Of a stretch of DNA of 64,000 nt, positions 33,701 to 47,200 are shown in pieces (position 1 is the first letter of the stretch; every line of letters begins with the position of its first letter). The notes under the pieces are model-generated. The model worked only from the letters and a program-made list of their open reading frames with translations. It was not told the origin of the DNA and ran no database searches. The DNA is from Drosophila pseudoobscura. Lineage: Eukaryota > Arthropoda > Insecta > Diptera > Drosophilidae. Location of the stretch: contig NC_046683.1 in the NCBI RefSeq assembly GCF_009870125.1, positions 47,507,869 through 47,571,868 on the forward strand, written 5' to 3'. The translations under genes and the position numbers were made by a program.

Positions 33701-36700
33701 CAAATGAATGGAGCCGCGGGCTGGGCTGAGCTGGGCCGGGCCGGGCTCCATCTCTGGGCCTGGGCTCTGCTATAAATTTCAAGCGAATTCTTCGCACCTT
33801 TTCAGCCAATTTGTTGCAGACTGTTTGCCATGCATCAAATTAACGGCTCAAATAATCCAGTTAACATTGTTATATAATTGACTCTGACAGTCGGTGGGCC
33901 GTGATTATGCACGGCTCTCTTCTCTCCAGCGAATAATGGCATGCATTTTCCATTATTTATGCGCGCTTCTACTTAACTTCTATTTGATTATGTCCGATCG
34001 GTACTTGTACAACATTATTCACTAATTAATGGAATTTTTCGATTACGCAGACAGCCAGACGACATTTAGCGTTTTTACAGTGGTTTAAAGAAGGTTTTTC
34101 AAAGGGAGATGTCGAGATAAAGGTAGCTCTGAATGGGTATCGCTGGATGGTAAGGATATTTTAATTTTAAATCATAACTTCATAGCATTTTGCAAAACAT
34201 ATTTTTTCATCCATAGAAAATGCCAAACTTTCATTTCGTTTATATTTTATGAAGTTTATTAAGTTTTTTTCATTGTATGTAATTCCATTCATAATTGATG
34301 CAAATGCATGCCATATGGAAATCCAATCACAATTCCTTTAAAAATGATCTCCATTTATAGATTTCACTACAAATTTGACATGCTCGAACAAATTTTTCAG
34401 CAATAGTTTCACACTGTGCCACACAGCCACAAAACAAATCTCTCGACACGACAAGCAAGAGTACGTGTATCTCATCCTCTTCTCGCCGAACGAAACCAGT
34501 AGCTATTTTATTATCTATAAATTGTATCGGCATCGATCGATGCATATCTTTGAGGTTGTATCTTAATGCTGCCGCAACAGAGAGACTAACACAGAGAGAT
34601 ATTCGTACAGAAACTGCAATCGATACCATATAGAGAGCACGTGTTGGCGACAGTTTATTGAGGCAGTCATCTTGAATGTCAACTAGTTATAGTCTCTCGA
34701 AAAAATAAACAGCAAAATTGAAAACTAAAACTTTAGTAACTGTCATTCATCGATGAAGAAGTTGGTGGCTAACTAAAGGTTATTGGAGCACTGCATGTAG
34801 ATACACATACCGGTACGAGTACTTTTGAGTCCGATTCAAGTTTCCATTCCATTTGGCATTGAGCGGAGTTACATGGGAGTTTTGGCATAGCAGAATCAGT
34901 GGATCTTAGGGGGGAAGTAGAATTACTCTCCATACTCGAGTTGGATCTAGTTAGCCAGCGGAAACTTCCTTCCGGCATTTCCCATCAGCCTGACCTTAAC
35001 TGCTGGTGAATCCGCGCCCCAAAGGCGGCAACTGTCGGATTCGGTTTTTCGGTCGCATTTAGACTCTCTAGCTAATTAATGGACTCCACGTATGAGATAT
35101 TTACCCTTTTGTTTTTTCTGTTTTGCGTACATTTAAACGCTTCGCTGATTCCAGATCTCGGATAAACGCTTCTTCCCCCAACCAGAGCATTTGCACTGTT
35201 TTCATGGGTGTCTCTATTCGGATTGTTAGACATTTGTTTAGCCAGGTCCACGTTGTGCCCATTAAGAGATCAATATTTCGCTTTGTTGCTGGCGTTCGCA
35301 CGTTAAAAGTGACGGAAATGACAAGATTTGTTGCATGCGGAAGCATCTCTTCTGACTTAAATGTTTCAAAGTTATGGTTTATTGTCTTTTGTAGAGAGAG
35401 TGACGCCCCCGAACTTGTGACCGCATTGGGTGGCAGCTTGTTTACCAACAGAAAAAGCAGGGGCATCTATTTGTGGTTTTCTTCCAAGGGGAGAAAAATG
35501 AGTAAGATGATATGTAAGGGTTTAGTGAGTGACTCCCATTGGCACTGCAAGATGACGGCTAACTGTAATAGTTATTGACGATTGTTTAGAGTGGTATATG
35601 AAATGGAGTTTGGAATTCACAGCAAAAGTTACATCTATGAACATCTGATGTTCCGATAATTATCGTTGTATTGTTTTACGCGGGCTTTTCAAAACGTCCG
35701 TGACTTTTTGAATTTCCCGCCTATGAACTGATAGACCAACACTGCTTCTGTCTACAGGCATTTGTCAGCTGGCTCCTGTCAAAATTTAAAGAAGCTGCGT
35801 TACTTAGTATGCGTTTGACAGCCTTTGAAAGCAGACTTCCGATAATCACCCCAAAAGTTCCCATTTTTGTGTAAAACCCACACAAAATTGGTGAATATCG
35901 GACCACCATATCATATCTGCCACAGGAACAAAATATTGAGTATAGATATCAGCCTTCAGCTTGCTGAAAAAACACATTTTTTGAACAGGGCGAGCTTTTG
36001 AAGTTTTCATCTCATTTAAGTCGGCAATGTGCGCACATGCACCGGTGCAGGGTGTCTGCTTTTCAGAGCTTTTAAATAAGTTTTCTGCTCGGCTTTCGGC
36101 TACTTTGTGCGGTTTGCCTTGATTGATATTTTCCAAGTCTTTGGCTAAAGCTTTTGGGTCCTCTTGTATGATATTTCATTAACTAAAAATTCAGCTATTC
36201 AAAAAGCTATCTTAGAAAATAGCCTAAAAGTATACAAACATATCAAACGCTTGTCTAACGGTCTTGCAGAAACGATTTAAAGCTCAAATTCATCTTTTGA
36301 ACAAATGATGCCTAAAAGAGAACTATGGATTCCGCCTTAGGCAGTTAGAAGGAAACTTTATCCCTGATCCTTACGAATAATCTCGATATTTCTATATATT
36401 TATTAGTGTAATTTGAAATATGGTCCATTCTGTCATTTCAAAAGCAAGTAAGAAATGTATTAACATATATACCATTGAATTGTAGACCTGAATATAATAT
36501 GAATATTTGAGTAGTAAAGAATCTATGGTAAACTAGCTTTGATAGCCACAATTTTAAGATCAATAGTATTTCCAAAATGTATGTCAAGGCGACTCCAAAT
36601 CCATCTACCGATCAACATGCACGTGTCTCAATTTGACGGAGACATTACCAGCCAGTGTTCTTCAATTTACAGATAATAATAGCTTGTTATTTATTAATTT

Positions 36701-37550
36701 AATGCTAATCAATTGGCAGTGCTTACCTTCACCTTTTCTATCTACCGCCCACAAATTATCCAAGCCGATAATTGTCAATCAACGGACATGATGTCTAGCC
36801 AGTCGATCTACCCATCAATTTCCATAACTCTCATAAATTATTGCCATCATAATTAGAGATAGTAAATAGAATCGATTGGTAATCGAAAGTGAATGTATTC
36901 ATGACTGTATTCATGATCCAATCAGTTCCGTTGAAGGAAAACTTTGAGTTTCTTGGGTTTTTGTCATTCACTAAATTTTGTATTCAGCTTTAGACTTAAA
37001 TTAGACAGAAAATTGTTCGTTTTTTTTATAATACAATATATGTATAAATTGTTCATTTTTTTATTGGTTTTTGTTCATTTTTTCTTCATCTTTTTTCAGG
37101 TTGGTGTCGTGTGGGCGTGGCATGATGGGCTGCGCTGCTGGGGCTTTCATCGTTCTTCACTCGCTTTTTTTTACAACTTATGTACAACAAAAAGAGAAGT
37201 TTAAAATATTACAAACAAAAAGAGAATTGCGCGAAAGCTGAGACAGAGACGGCAATGGTGTGGTGTGAGGGAGATAGACAGATGCATAGAGGTGATAGAG
37301 TGCGAGAGAGAGAACAAGGCAGATTATACCTTCTCCCTCGCTCTTATTTACACATGGTAATGATGGACATGACTTGATTCTGTTCTGAGTATTGGAGCAG
37401 GCTTCATCAGTAGATCGATCATCCGTTTTCCATTCGGTTTTTGTGAGGTCGTCAACGTGCTTAATAAATTACAGAAGAGTGGTGTGGTGGTGGTGGTGTG
37501 GTGGTTGCATGGTGGCAAGTGGGTGGCTGGGTATCCTCCCTCCATTCTCC
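30797..37550. other. 5' flank of Cpr62Bb and gene-free stretch
   Basis: A likely acceptor for a Cpr62Bb leader exon (T-rich tract then TTTAG|CAC, minus strand) lies near 30,860; the promoter was not found. CCAGCTCTG/CAGAGCAG-type degenerate repeats fill about 31,040-31,280. A 456-nt frame at 35,123-35,578 is open on plus and partly open on minus, with no recognisable domain. A GAGAGAGAGA run lies at 37,304-37,313. The last few hundred bases before 37,550 are probably the 3' UTR of Cpr62Bc (minus-strand AATAAA near 37,058). Confidence 0.5.
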
Positions 37551-38427
37551 TTAGTAGTGGGCCACATGCGCGTGGGCGTTGTGGGTGGCATAGCCGTAGG
37601 CGGGCACGGCGGCATGATGCGCCAGAGAGCCGCCATAGGGCACAGCGGGAGCGGCAGACAGATGGTGAGCAATGGACGGGCCATGGGACAGCAGTGGGGC
37701 GGAATGGGCCAGCACTGGAGCAGCATGGGCGACCACAGCTGGTGCGGAATGGTGAATGGTGGGGGCAGTCTTGTGCACCACTGCGTTGAAGCCGTTGTGG
37801 TCATCGGCGGTGTACTCCACGGTGCGCACCGAACCATCGGGCTCCACCAGGGAGTAGGATCCCTTCACAACATCACCGTCGCGCACCTCATGCTGGGACT
37901 TGACATCACCGGTGTGGGAGTCGGCCACGCCGTAGTTGTAGTGGTACTTGGGGTACGCCTGTGGATAGTACAAGATCCAGGTGTTAATTTAATGTGCATG
38001 CCACACGCCACCATCAACACTTGCAACACCGACGCCGCCGCGGGCTATGCTAATGGACAGTCGTGGGAAAATCTCCAAATGTCAAAAGCAAAGGCCCACG
38101 ACCCTGGCCCACAGGCCAGACCAGACGGTGTTGGAAAGTGTACCAAAAGAATGGTAATGGTCCCATACTTACATGATAGTCAATTCCCTCATCCTGATGT
38201 CCATGGCCAGCATAGATGGCTGGGGCAGCGGCGTAGAGACCAGCACCACCGTGCAGGACACCGGCGGAGGCCACGCTGAGGACAGCCAGGCAGATCAAGG
38301 ACTGTACACAGAAAAAAAAAAGAAAAAAAAGAGGTTAGGTTCGAGCACATGAACACGAGAACAGCGAAAGGTTATTGTATGTATATCGTTCGATTGATCC
38401 TTTTTCACTCACTTTGAAGAAAGCCAT
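37551..38427 (-). CDS. Cpr62Bc: RR-2 cuticular protein Cpr62Bc
   Basis: Three exons: 38,413-38,427, 38,173-38,301 and 37,551-37,958. They are joined in phase 0 with donors AAA|GTGAGT and CAT|GTAAGT and acceptors TGTACAG and ATCCACAG. The product is 183 residues. The first exon encodes only MAFFK; exon 2 supplies the rest of the signal peptide ([13 protein letters not shown]). The RR-2 domain is near-canonical: [52 protein letters not shown] and NGFNAVV. The tail is His/Ala-rich (repeated HSAP, AHHA and HAHVAHY) and ends in Tyr-stop. Its role is chitin binding in hard cuticle. The antisense strand is open for 295 codons because of the GC-rich coding bias, but that is a shadow. Its RR domain closely resembles that of Cpr62Bb, which suggests a local duplication. 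Confidence 0.92.
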
Positions 38428-38498
38428 TTTAATGGTTTTGGATTTTTTGGAGTTCGGTTTGTTAGAGCCGCGAGTGTATGCGATGTTGAGCTGGATTC

Positions 38499-38537
38499 AA
38501 CTGATAACTAGAACCAGAAGGAGCCCGCTTTTATATA
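38499..38537 (-). promoter_or_regulatory. TATA box and initiator of Cpr62Bc
   Basis: On the minus strand, TATATAAAAGCGGG (TATATAA at 38,531-38,537) is followed about 30 bp later by TATCAGTTG. This contains the Drosophila initiator TCAGTT with +1 at about 38,502. The leader would then be 75 nt. This is the classic architecture of regulated cuticle genes. Confidence 0.75.
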
Positions 38538-40994
38538 CAAGACAACGCCCGAGCTGCCTCACGAACCACAGCGAGCCAAACCGAAGAGAGCCAAAGTTGA
38601 ACGCAAAGCGAGCGAATCGGTCAGCAAAAACAAAAACAACGAGGCAACGGCTGCCGCTGCCGCTGCGCAGACGAGAAGCCCATGAAGTTGCTCTCCTCTC
38701 CTCTCTCTCTGTACCAACAGTAACGTTGAAGCCGACGCCAACGCTGGCTCACAGTCATTTTGTGCTTTATGAAAAACGAGAGTGAAGTTCAGTTAGATGT
38801 AGAGCACTGCTGTCAAGGTGTGCTAACTAAAGGTGAGGTGCACACTGCACTCGAACAATATTCTTGGGCATACTAAACAGAGACGGATAGAGGGAGACCG
38901 TGTAGTGGCCATAATTATCGAATCGAAATGCATTAGTATCCTCACCTTATTTTAACACACCTTGTGGATGATTACTGTCTCTGTTGCTGCGCTGCTGTGG
39001 TTTGCTGCTCTCTGCTTTGGCTGGAAGCTGTCTGATTTGTGAGATAACTGTTCATCGACTCAGGCTGGAAAGGGAACAATAGTTGGGAATTGTGTTGACA
39101 AAAGGGAGTACTATGGGAAAGATAAGACAGCGCAAAGCCTTAATTAAATAGGTAAGGAATTTCTACGAAATTAAGCCATGAAAATATAATGGAAGCAGGA
39201 GTAACAAAAACAATCCCCATTTATTGTGCATTAACAAATCATATTAATTATAAAATCATGATCAGTCTATAACAAAAAATTAGCTTAACTATCTATGAGT
39301 ATTCGTTTCCATCGCCCATCACGATTAATTGAAATGGCCTCTCTAATCTCCCATCTGGCTGCTCCCTCGCATAGAAAAATCCTCCAGCACGAATAAAATT
39401 AGCCACAAACTAAATATATTTATGTATAAAACAAAACAATGGCTTCTATGGCAACTAAAAATTGCATTTTTGGTGGGCGGAGGTGTTGCCCCAGCCGCTG
39501 CCCCTGTCCCGCCATCAGATTGTTGCATGTTGCAATTTGTTCGCCGCGGCTCTCTGGCTCTCCCATACAATATTTTGTCTATGTTCTATGGATTTTTTTC
39601 CCTCCGCCCGAATGCTGGGCGTCGTCGATCAGAGCTTCCACGTAATGTTGCTAATGCTAAGAGTATTTTTAATTTTTTTCTTTTTGTTTTTTAATTGCCA
39701 TGTAGGCCGTTTTGCTTATTAAACCAGAGAGTGGAGTGGGGGGCCTCTGTTGAAGACGTTGCCGAAGTGGGGCGCAGCATGGCGCCACATCATTATGGCC
39801 AAAACTCCTCCAATGCAACCCTGACTCATTACCAGGCCAAAAAGTACTTTGTTTTGTCATATTTTGAGCTCTGCCTCGCTTTGTTTTATGTTTTATGGCA
39901 TATTTTCTGGTCTCTAGTCTTATGCGACGTACTTGCCCTGCTTTGCCTCATTTTATAAATCGTCTCGAATTAGTAAGCTCGACTTTGACTGTGTTTTTGT
40001 CTCCATCTACGTGTCTGTCTGTCAGCCTGGCTGTTTGTCTATCTATCTGCCCCGCTCTGGGCTGTACTAAAAAAAAATTGAAGCAATCATCTCAAGGTTA
40101 TCACGACAAAGCGACGACCAGCAGCAAACGACGTGTAACGGATCACTGATCACTGATCACTAACAGCTGTAACCGACACAGGAGTGCAGTGGTTAAAAGG
40201 GTATATGGATACAAAAAGAGGGTACAGATTATAGGAGGTATAGAAGCTCTAACAGGATCCCCAAAATGACTCACCACCATGACTTTTGAATCGAATTGGA
40301 TCTGAACCAATTTCAAAAATTGATTTCTTTTTGAATAGTTTCTTTTTCTTTTTCTTTGATAGTTCACAGACAGACTCCCATGAAAAGTTCCTACTTCATA
40401 CTCTAAACGAAACAGGTTCTATTACCGATTCACTTCCTTGGCAAGAGGTTGCATTTCCTAGATTTAAACAAACCCGTTACTAAAATGTGTGCAAATTCCT
40501 AGACAATCACCAAGCGCACTCTTAGTTCAGAGCATAGACCAGACCAGTGCTGACCCAACAATAACAATAACCAATTTTTGAATGCGAAACCTATTTGGCC
40601 ATACTGCTCGTTTCCTTTTTGATTTAATTATTCACCCCATGCTATTCCACTCAAGATTGCAGTACTCCACGTAGATCCGTTCCACATATGAATCTATGAG
40701 TCAGGCGAGAAGTTCCAGAAGCCGGGAGACCACCCAGACCAAATCCGATCCAATCCGATCCGATCAGAGCAACAGCCGGATTCGCAGAAATGCAACGCCC
40801 AAGTGGCCCGAGGCAGTCGCAATCTTGGCTCAATCTTGGCTCGTCATGAGATCTCTGGGGCTGGCTGGTCACTTGAGGCTGAGTGGAGTGCTGTAGAGTA
40901 GAGTGGAGTAGTGCGATCTAGGCATATTTTTCTAGCTGCAGTCGTCGTGATTTGGAGGTGTCAGGTAAAAAGTCAGAGAGCATTTGCTTAGCCC

Positions 40995-41150
40995 ACACTG
41001 AAAGAAATCTGTTGCTAAACATAACAGAACTTAACAGAAGTTAGCTAAATATTCCCCATGTTCATTTACATCCTTATATAGTAATCTCTTTCAAATATAT
41101 CTGAGTATTGCATGCACATTTACTTAAAAGATTTTGTCTCAGTGTTTTTT
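40995..41150. mobile_element. Short MITE-like element with terminal inverted repeats
   Basis: CACACTGAAAGAAATCTG at the left end and AAGATTTTGTCTCAGTGTTT at the right end are imperfect inverted repeats of about 17 bp (ACACTGA...AAATCT). They enclose about 120 bp of AT-rich DNA. Similar ends, ACACTGAGAAAA and ACACTGAGAGAAA, occur singly near 28,094 and 52,263. There is no coding capacity, and target-site duplications are not obvious. Confidence 0.4.
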
Positions 41151-41335
41151 GCTCAGAAATGCCTCTAGTTGATATATATTCAAGCAAATTTGTTGTAATT
41201 AAAGCAATTTGTGTGCGTTGCCTTGTTGCTCAGTCTGTTGGCCACTGATTGAGTGGCAAATGTTTGCAGCTTTCTAGTTACAGTTTTTGTTTCTGTGTGT
41301 GTGCAACATGCGGCAGCAAAATGCGAAACAAGTTC

Positions 41336-41354
41336 GTTGCCTAAGTCATTCGTT
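41336..41354 (-). repeat. Dispersed 19-bp motif, copy 4
   Basis: On the minus strand it is AACGAATGACTTAGGCAAC, continuing GAACTTG. The CTTAGGCAACGAACT half is perfectly kept; the left half has two substitutions. Confidence 0.45.
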
Positions 41355-43459
41355 TGATTTGAATTTTTGTTCTGTCAGATCTTTTGCGCAACATTCCCCA
41401 GATGGAAGTCGGTTCACAAGTCAACAGCAAGCATCAGCAGAGTATGAGTATGGCCTGGGCTATAATTTAAATTAATTATGCAAAATTCCAATTGTAATTA
41501 ACGTATTGAGCTAAACAATACCTGCGATCGACTCATGGCAATTAACATTTACTCATGATTTTTGACCAGCGGCTACCGATCTTTACAAATGCCACAAAAA
41601 TTGTGGCTGTGGCTTTTGCTGTGGCTGTGGCAACCACAATAAAAAAGGGGGAGTAAAAACTGAATAAAAAATGTATTAGCTGCAGTAATTGAACAAATGT
41701 CTGACCTTGACCAGAGCTCGGCTTGGTATTCATGGTAAGCCAAACTGCAATCACTGAATAAAGAGTAGGAAAAGCTTAATTGATTAATGAAATCATGGAA
41801 TATGCTTGTCATACAGATTTCGGGGGAATGGGGTTCCATGAAATCTTTAAAGAAAATCTTTCGAACTTCCTTCTGCAACACTTTGAGCCACTTTTCAGCT
41901 CGAACGGTAAAGTGCACCCACAAAAATACCTAAGACAACCGCAAGGTCGAATTGTCTATGGGTTTAACCCAAACTTTGATTTCAATTTGATTGTATTTTG
42001 GTATGGTTGTGGCTGGCTCCACGCTTTTCCTTTACAAATTGTAATTCCAGTGGAAACAATTTTCAAAAAATTGTAGATTTTAATGCGGGATTTGGGTTCT
42101 CTGACAGCTCTTTCAGTGGGCGTGTGGCTTATCAGCTGTCCAATTATATATATTTTTGGGGGGAGGAGGGGTGGTTAGAGATCCCAAACAGTCAGCAAAC
42201 AGACAACAGCTTAATCCATGCAATTATGTCGCTCGAAATTTACATAGATCACCTCCATTGTTCGACCCAAACCAGAGGCTTGGACTGGAGACCGAAGACC
42301 GAAGACCGACCTTCGGGCCTCGGCCAGGCTTAGAATGGAGACACTCCAAGGCAATTTGCCATGACCAGAGCGGAGCTGGAGCTGGAACAGGCCTGCTCTT
42401 AGGTCGAATTTGGCTTGCATTCGGTGGGTTTTTTGCCCCGGCATTTTCGCAATGCATTCACCACCGCCGCCGCGATCCCACAGAGCAGAGTGCAGTGCAG
42501 TGCAGCCCCAGAAAAAGACTGGGGCTCTGGGCTGAAGAGGGGGCGTGGCAGCTTTACAAAATTTCCGCTTTAGATTTCTCGTATCGAATTCGCTTTTATA
42601 TGGTTTTGTAATTGTTTGCCCATTGTCATACTCGTACTCACAGTCGTACTCGTAGACGTAGACGTAGTCGTAGTCGCAGTTGCTGTTGCTGTTGAAATTT
42701 GTGGCTCAGTTTGCTGATTTATTGGCTCTCGATAATGTCGGAGATCTCTGTTCATTGTTCAGAAAGGCATGTCCATAATGTTTATCGCATTGTTCTCATT
42801 GCCATGTACATATCCGGCTTAGCATTCTAGAAACCAACTTATGATCCTGCCTCTAAAGGGAGATATAAACCGATTGGACTTTGTGTTGTTGCAACAATTT
42901 TGAGTGGCAAAACCACAACAGAGATGTCTCAGATGCCGCTTCTTATGATCTGTCTGTGCAGCACACTCACTCCCCACTCCTCCTCTCTTTGGTTAACCGC
43001 AGCACAATTGTTGGCAATCGCTTCTTGCACAACTGACGTGTGGCTGCCCTGTAATCAAAGATTGAAGTCGGCTATAGTACCCGTAGTACCTTTTGGATCT
43101 CTGGGGATCTCTCTTGCTCTGGCTCTGGATGCGTGGGTGTCGACGCCTTGTTTCTATCGCCATCATCCAGTAAATTCAATTTCCAGCCACAACACGGCAG
43201 ACATCAGACAAGTCTGCAAGTCCAGCGGCTCACCTAGGGTTTAGCCGACAGGAGTACATGCTAGAGGTGGTCCGTGTCAGGCAGAAGGCGTGTTCCTGGT
43301 TTATGAACTTCAAGGTGTTGATTTGACTGAAGATTCTAGAGAAACTCACAAAGAACAATGGGTGCTTGAGCTCCATCATGGCTGAGGGAGTGCTGAAATA
43401 TATTTAATGCACAGAAAAACCAACCATTAACTACCAAATTTCCTATAATTTCCTTCAAC

Positions 43460-43478
43460 GTTGCTCAAGTCTTTTGTT
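43460..43478 (-). repeat. Dispersed 19-bp motif, copy 5
   Basis: On the minus strand it is AACAAAAGACTTGAGCAAC, followed by GTTG. AG is swapped to GA in the centre; otherwise the core is intact. Confidence 0.4.
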
Positions 43479-44194
43479 TGGTTTTGCATAACAAATATTT
43501 TGCCACTTGGCAAAACTACCAATCCAACGGGTTAGGCCGGCCCGAACCACTAACTGATTATCCATTGTAATGTAGTTCAAACAGCACATTCACCCATTAA
43601 CCCACAATTGCCAGCGGACAGAGCCTTTACCCCATTTTTCCCCCATTTTCCATGTTTTACATTTTGACTGGACACACCCCACAGCCCAAGCCATGATTGT
43701 CGTTCCCTACAGACTCCCTCCCCCCTCTCTTGGAAGATCTATCTATCATATTTAGGCTAGGAAACGATGGCTGACCATTTCTGGGGCGCCCCCAAGGAGC
43801 AAATTCGTGAGTTTTTACTATGCACAGCAGATTGCTGGCTGGGGATTATTTATTTTTAAATATTTTAATGACTTTTTTATATGCAGTCGTAGGCCAACAC
43901 CCTCGCGATAATACCGCTGTCGTTTGTCCCCTGTCCCCTGTTCCCCTGTACCCCTGTACCCCTGTCTGGGTTATGCAAGTCCTCTATTTCTATTCTCTAC
44001 CCCCCCTCTCTGGAAGGGGGGGGCAAAAGACTTTCGAAAGTGGCGGCTGGAAAGACCAGGCGGCTGCAGCTGCTCTGTCGGATTTCGGTTGGATGCAGGC
44101 ACCGAGGAGATCGAGACAGTTGAGTCGGTTACTCGGTTACTCGGTTGCTAGCAGCTCCACATGACACAATTTGTTAACTAGATTATTATGTAAG

Positions 44195-44240
44195 GTCTCT
44201 CACTCTCTCTCTCTCTCTATGTCTCTCTCTCTCTCTGTCT
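44195..44240 (+). repeat. (CT)n microsatellite
   Basis: About 22 CT dinucleotides with a central ATGT interruption. On the minus strand this is a GA tract that could bind GAF or CLAMP. Confidence 0.85.
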
Positions 44241-47200
44241 GATCAAACAACATGCAAGCAGCCGCCTGAATGCATATGCAAAAATAACAATTAGCCATCA
44301 TTTTGATGCCGGTAACAAGAGTTTGGCTGACTCCACGCTCGAATCTCCACTCCAATTGTAGACAGGCGGAGATGATAATTAAATCTCTTGCGTTTGATGG
44401 GTTGCCGGCCGAAATTGAGTTGACATTTTGTGTGAGCCTTGGCTAATTGATGGCCATTCACTTTGATGGAGTTGTGGGGCATAGAAATATATGACTTTAA
44501 TAATTAGAAACGCAATGGATAGCCAGTAATATCCTTACAAGGAGCTTCATTCTGTCTTTTTGGCGGATTGATGGATTCATAAACAGTGATTCGCAGTTAT
44601 GTGCGTGCAAAATTTAGAAACTCTTCTTTCCGCCTATTACATTTGTATATTTTCGAACCAAAATATATATATATATATTCCAAAAATACCGGCTATAATT
44701 AAGGTAAAATATACTAGTATGATAGACATTCGATAGACATTCATTAGACACAAATGCGGAAGCTGTTTAGTTCTTACTAGAAATAACCCTAATTTAAATT
44801 GTTTTTTTTTCCACACTTAATGGATCATTAATTATATGAAAAACAAAAGCCAAACAACACACCTTCGAACATTCATTTCAATTTCGTGCAGACAAAAGTC
44901 ATAAATAAATATACTCGTACAGCGTATCGACAAAAATCTTGACCAAATTGATCGACAGTTCTTGGCTTATAATCTTTGATATTAAAAGGCAATTCATTTT
45001 GATTTTTCTGCCGAGTGTGTGAGAAGCATTGCAACTCCCAGGCAGCCATGGACAGGCGGTATGATTAATGGGGCAACGCCATTTGAATGTGCCCCATCTG
45101 GGGATGGGTCTGGTCTCTTGCTCCCCCTCTCTAATGGCCCGGCAATTGTGGCAATCGCTGTAATTAGCCATCAAGTATCTGTTGTGCAATAGTCCCCGTG
45201 TCGTAATTAGTTCATTTGCACAATGTTTGCACTGTCTGAAGCTCCGAAAAATGTGTCAAGTTCATTGTGGAGCACCAGTGGAACGCCGGTGGAGCGGAGA
45301 GTTCCACGTTTGCTCAGGAAACTTGCTAATCTTAACTGTCGGTTTTTTTATGGGTTTTCCTCAGAGTTGTTTGGCCAGCTTGACATTATTTTTCCTCGTT
45401 CGCCAACCGAAACGAGTTGTGCGTTTACGCACGTTTTGTGCCATGAATGAATGAGTAAATGAATGAATGAAAATGAAAATAGCTGCGGGCAATTCAATGA
45501 GTTGGACAAATGCGCGGCACACGTCGAGCGGCTGGGGCTGGCGTCTTGGCAAATGTCATGTGCGTCGTTAATTTGATCTTAACCAATATCTGGTTTATCC
45601 TTCACATTTGGTGGCTCTGCAAGAAATGCTCTACGGAATCCGGCTACGAAAATTACACATTTTAGAGGCAATCCAGCAAAACACTTTGCCTAATGCATTC
45701 ACATGAGGCACCACCACAGGGCACTGGCACTCCATCATACTCCAACTCCAACTCCGACTCAGACTCCGACTACAAGTGTGGCCTTGTCAATGCCGTTTCA
45801 GAACCATACAAATAATAATAAAACCCGCGCATATCTGGTGCAGACAGCGGCCCGAAACAATTGCGATTGTCTTGCGGCTCTGTGGCTGTGGCTGTGGCAG
45901 TTGCAGTTGCAGTGGCACTTGCAGTTTCAGTCTAAAATTTTCTCACACGAGGGATTGAGTCAGGCCCCGCAGAGTGTGTGAGAAATGCCACGATCCCCAC
46001 CCATCCAACCCAGGCAATTTGTGTTACGATTCCAATTTAATTCTGAACAGAGCCCAGAGTCCCAGAGTTGAAAAGTTTATGAACATTTTTGCCAGGGCTT
46101 AAGACGGCGCTATTTCAGATTTGAAAGTCCAATTAACAAGCACAACTTAAACAACTGAATTAAGTTAATTAAATGATCAACTCTATAAGTATTCCCCCGT
46201 ACTCACACTCACACTCACACTCACACACATACTCGTATTTGGTTTACTTTTACTTTCGTCAGTTTACGTGGCTCTGCTTTGGCCCGCTGATCAATTAGTG
46301 TGTGACCTTGGCTCGGCCGAAATCCAAAAATATTGCCCAGCACTTTGATGCTTAATTATCCGTAAGGTGTGAGGTGTGAGGGACTCCCCACGGGGGAGTT
46401 TAAGTATAATTTTCAGCCCCAAGTTTGTTTCGGCGGCACTGGGGATCCAAAAACTGATTGTTGTGTCTGGGAAAACTATTGAAATGATTTGATTTGAAAA
46501 TTGTTTCTATAACTTAATATAAGCAGGCAGGTTGCGCTTTGATTGATGAACTTGGATTAACAAATACTTGGAGTCTTATAAGCATTCCTATCCAATTAGC
46601 TGAACGCATCATAAGCTTCCATTTACGCCTGTGTGTGGCCAATTATCATTTGCCACTGAGCTTCGTGGGAAGCTTATCCGATTGGCTGCGATCTTTACAA
46701 GTATATTGACATGTTGGGCTCATAATTCTCGAAGTCAACATCTCCGACAGCCCCAGAAGCGGCAATCAAAAGCAAGCCAAGCAATTTGTCGAGTGCCGCG
46801 CAACGAATCAGACAAAGCACGTTTAATTGTAATAGCAATAGAATTTGCATTCGAATAGAACAGACACAACAGATGTATTGCCGGTAAGCACTATACATGC
46901 ATAAACTCGTAGTTATAGCTGAGCATGAATCACTTGAGAGTCGTTAATTGCGAACAGATCGAAATGCATTTCGTGTAAACTGTTAAAGAGCATAAAAGTG
47001 AAGCACAGTCGAAGGTCTCTGGCGGTCAGCTTCAGCTACGTCAGTACTACTCGGATTTGGAGTCAGATTCAGATTCGATCTGCCCAGCTGTTTAACATTT
47101 TCCCACAGCCCGCGAACGCGTTTGGGCGTTTACTACCAGAACTACGAGTACTCGGGTACCACCAGTGGATTGTGCTAGCTGTTTGCCTTCTGGTTTAGTC

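Noticed and set aside
37392-38279. 295-codon plus-strand frame
   Set aside because: It is antisense to the exons and intron of Cpr62Bc. The GC-rich codon bias of that gene removes stops from the opposite strand, and the Cpr62Bc frame has clear domains and splice sites.
43927-43967. CCCCTGT array resembling a short satellite
   Set aside because: An ordinary short tandem repeat of a few units with no sign of CRISPR-like spacers or function; CRISPR is not expected in an insect genome.
46991-47198. Possible plus-strand promoter and 66-codon frame
   Set aside because: The TATA-like CATAAAAG is about 36 bp from the nearest TCAG, too far for good fit, and no downstream exon can be tied to it.
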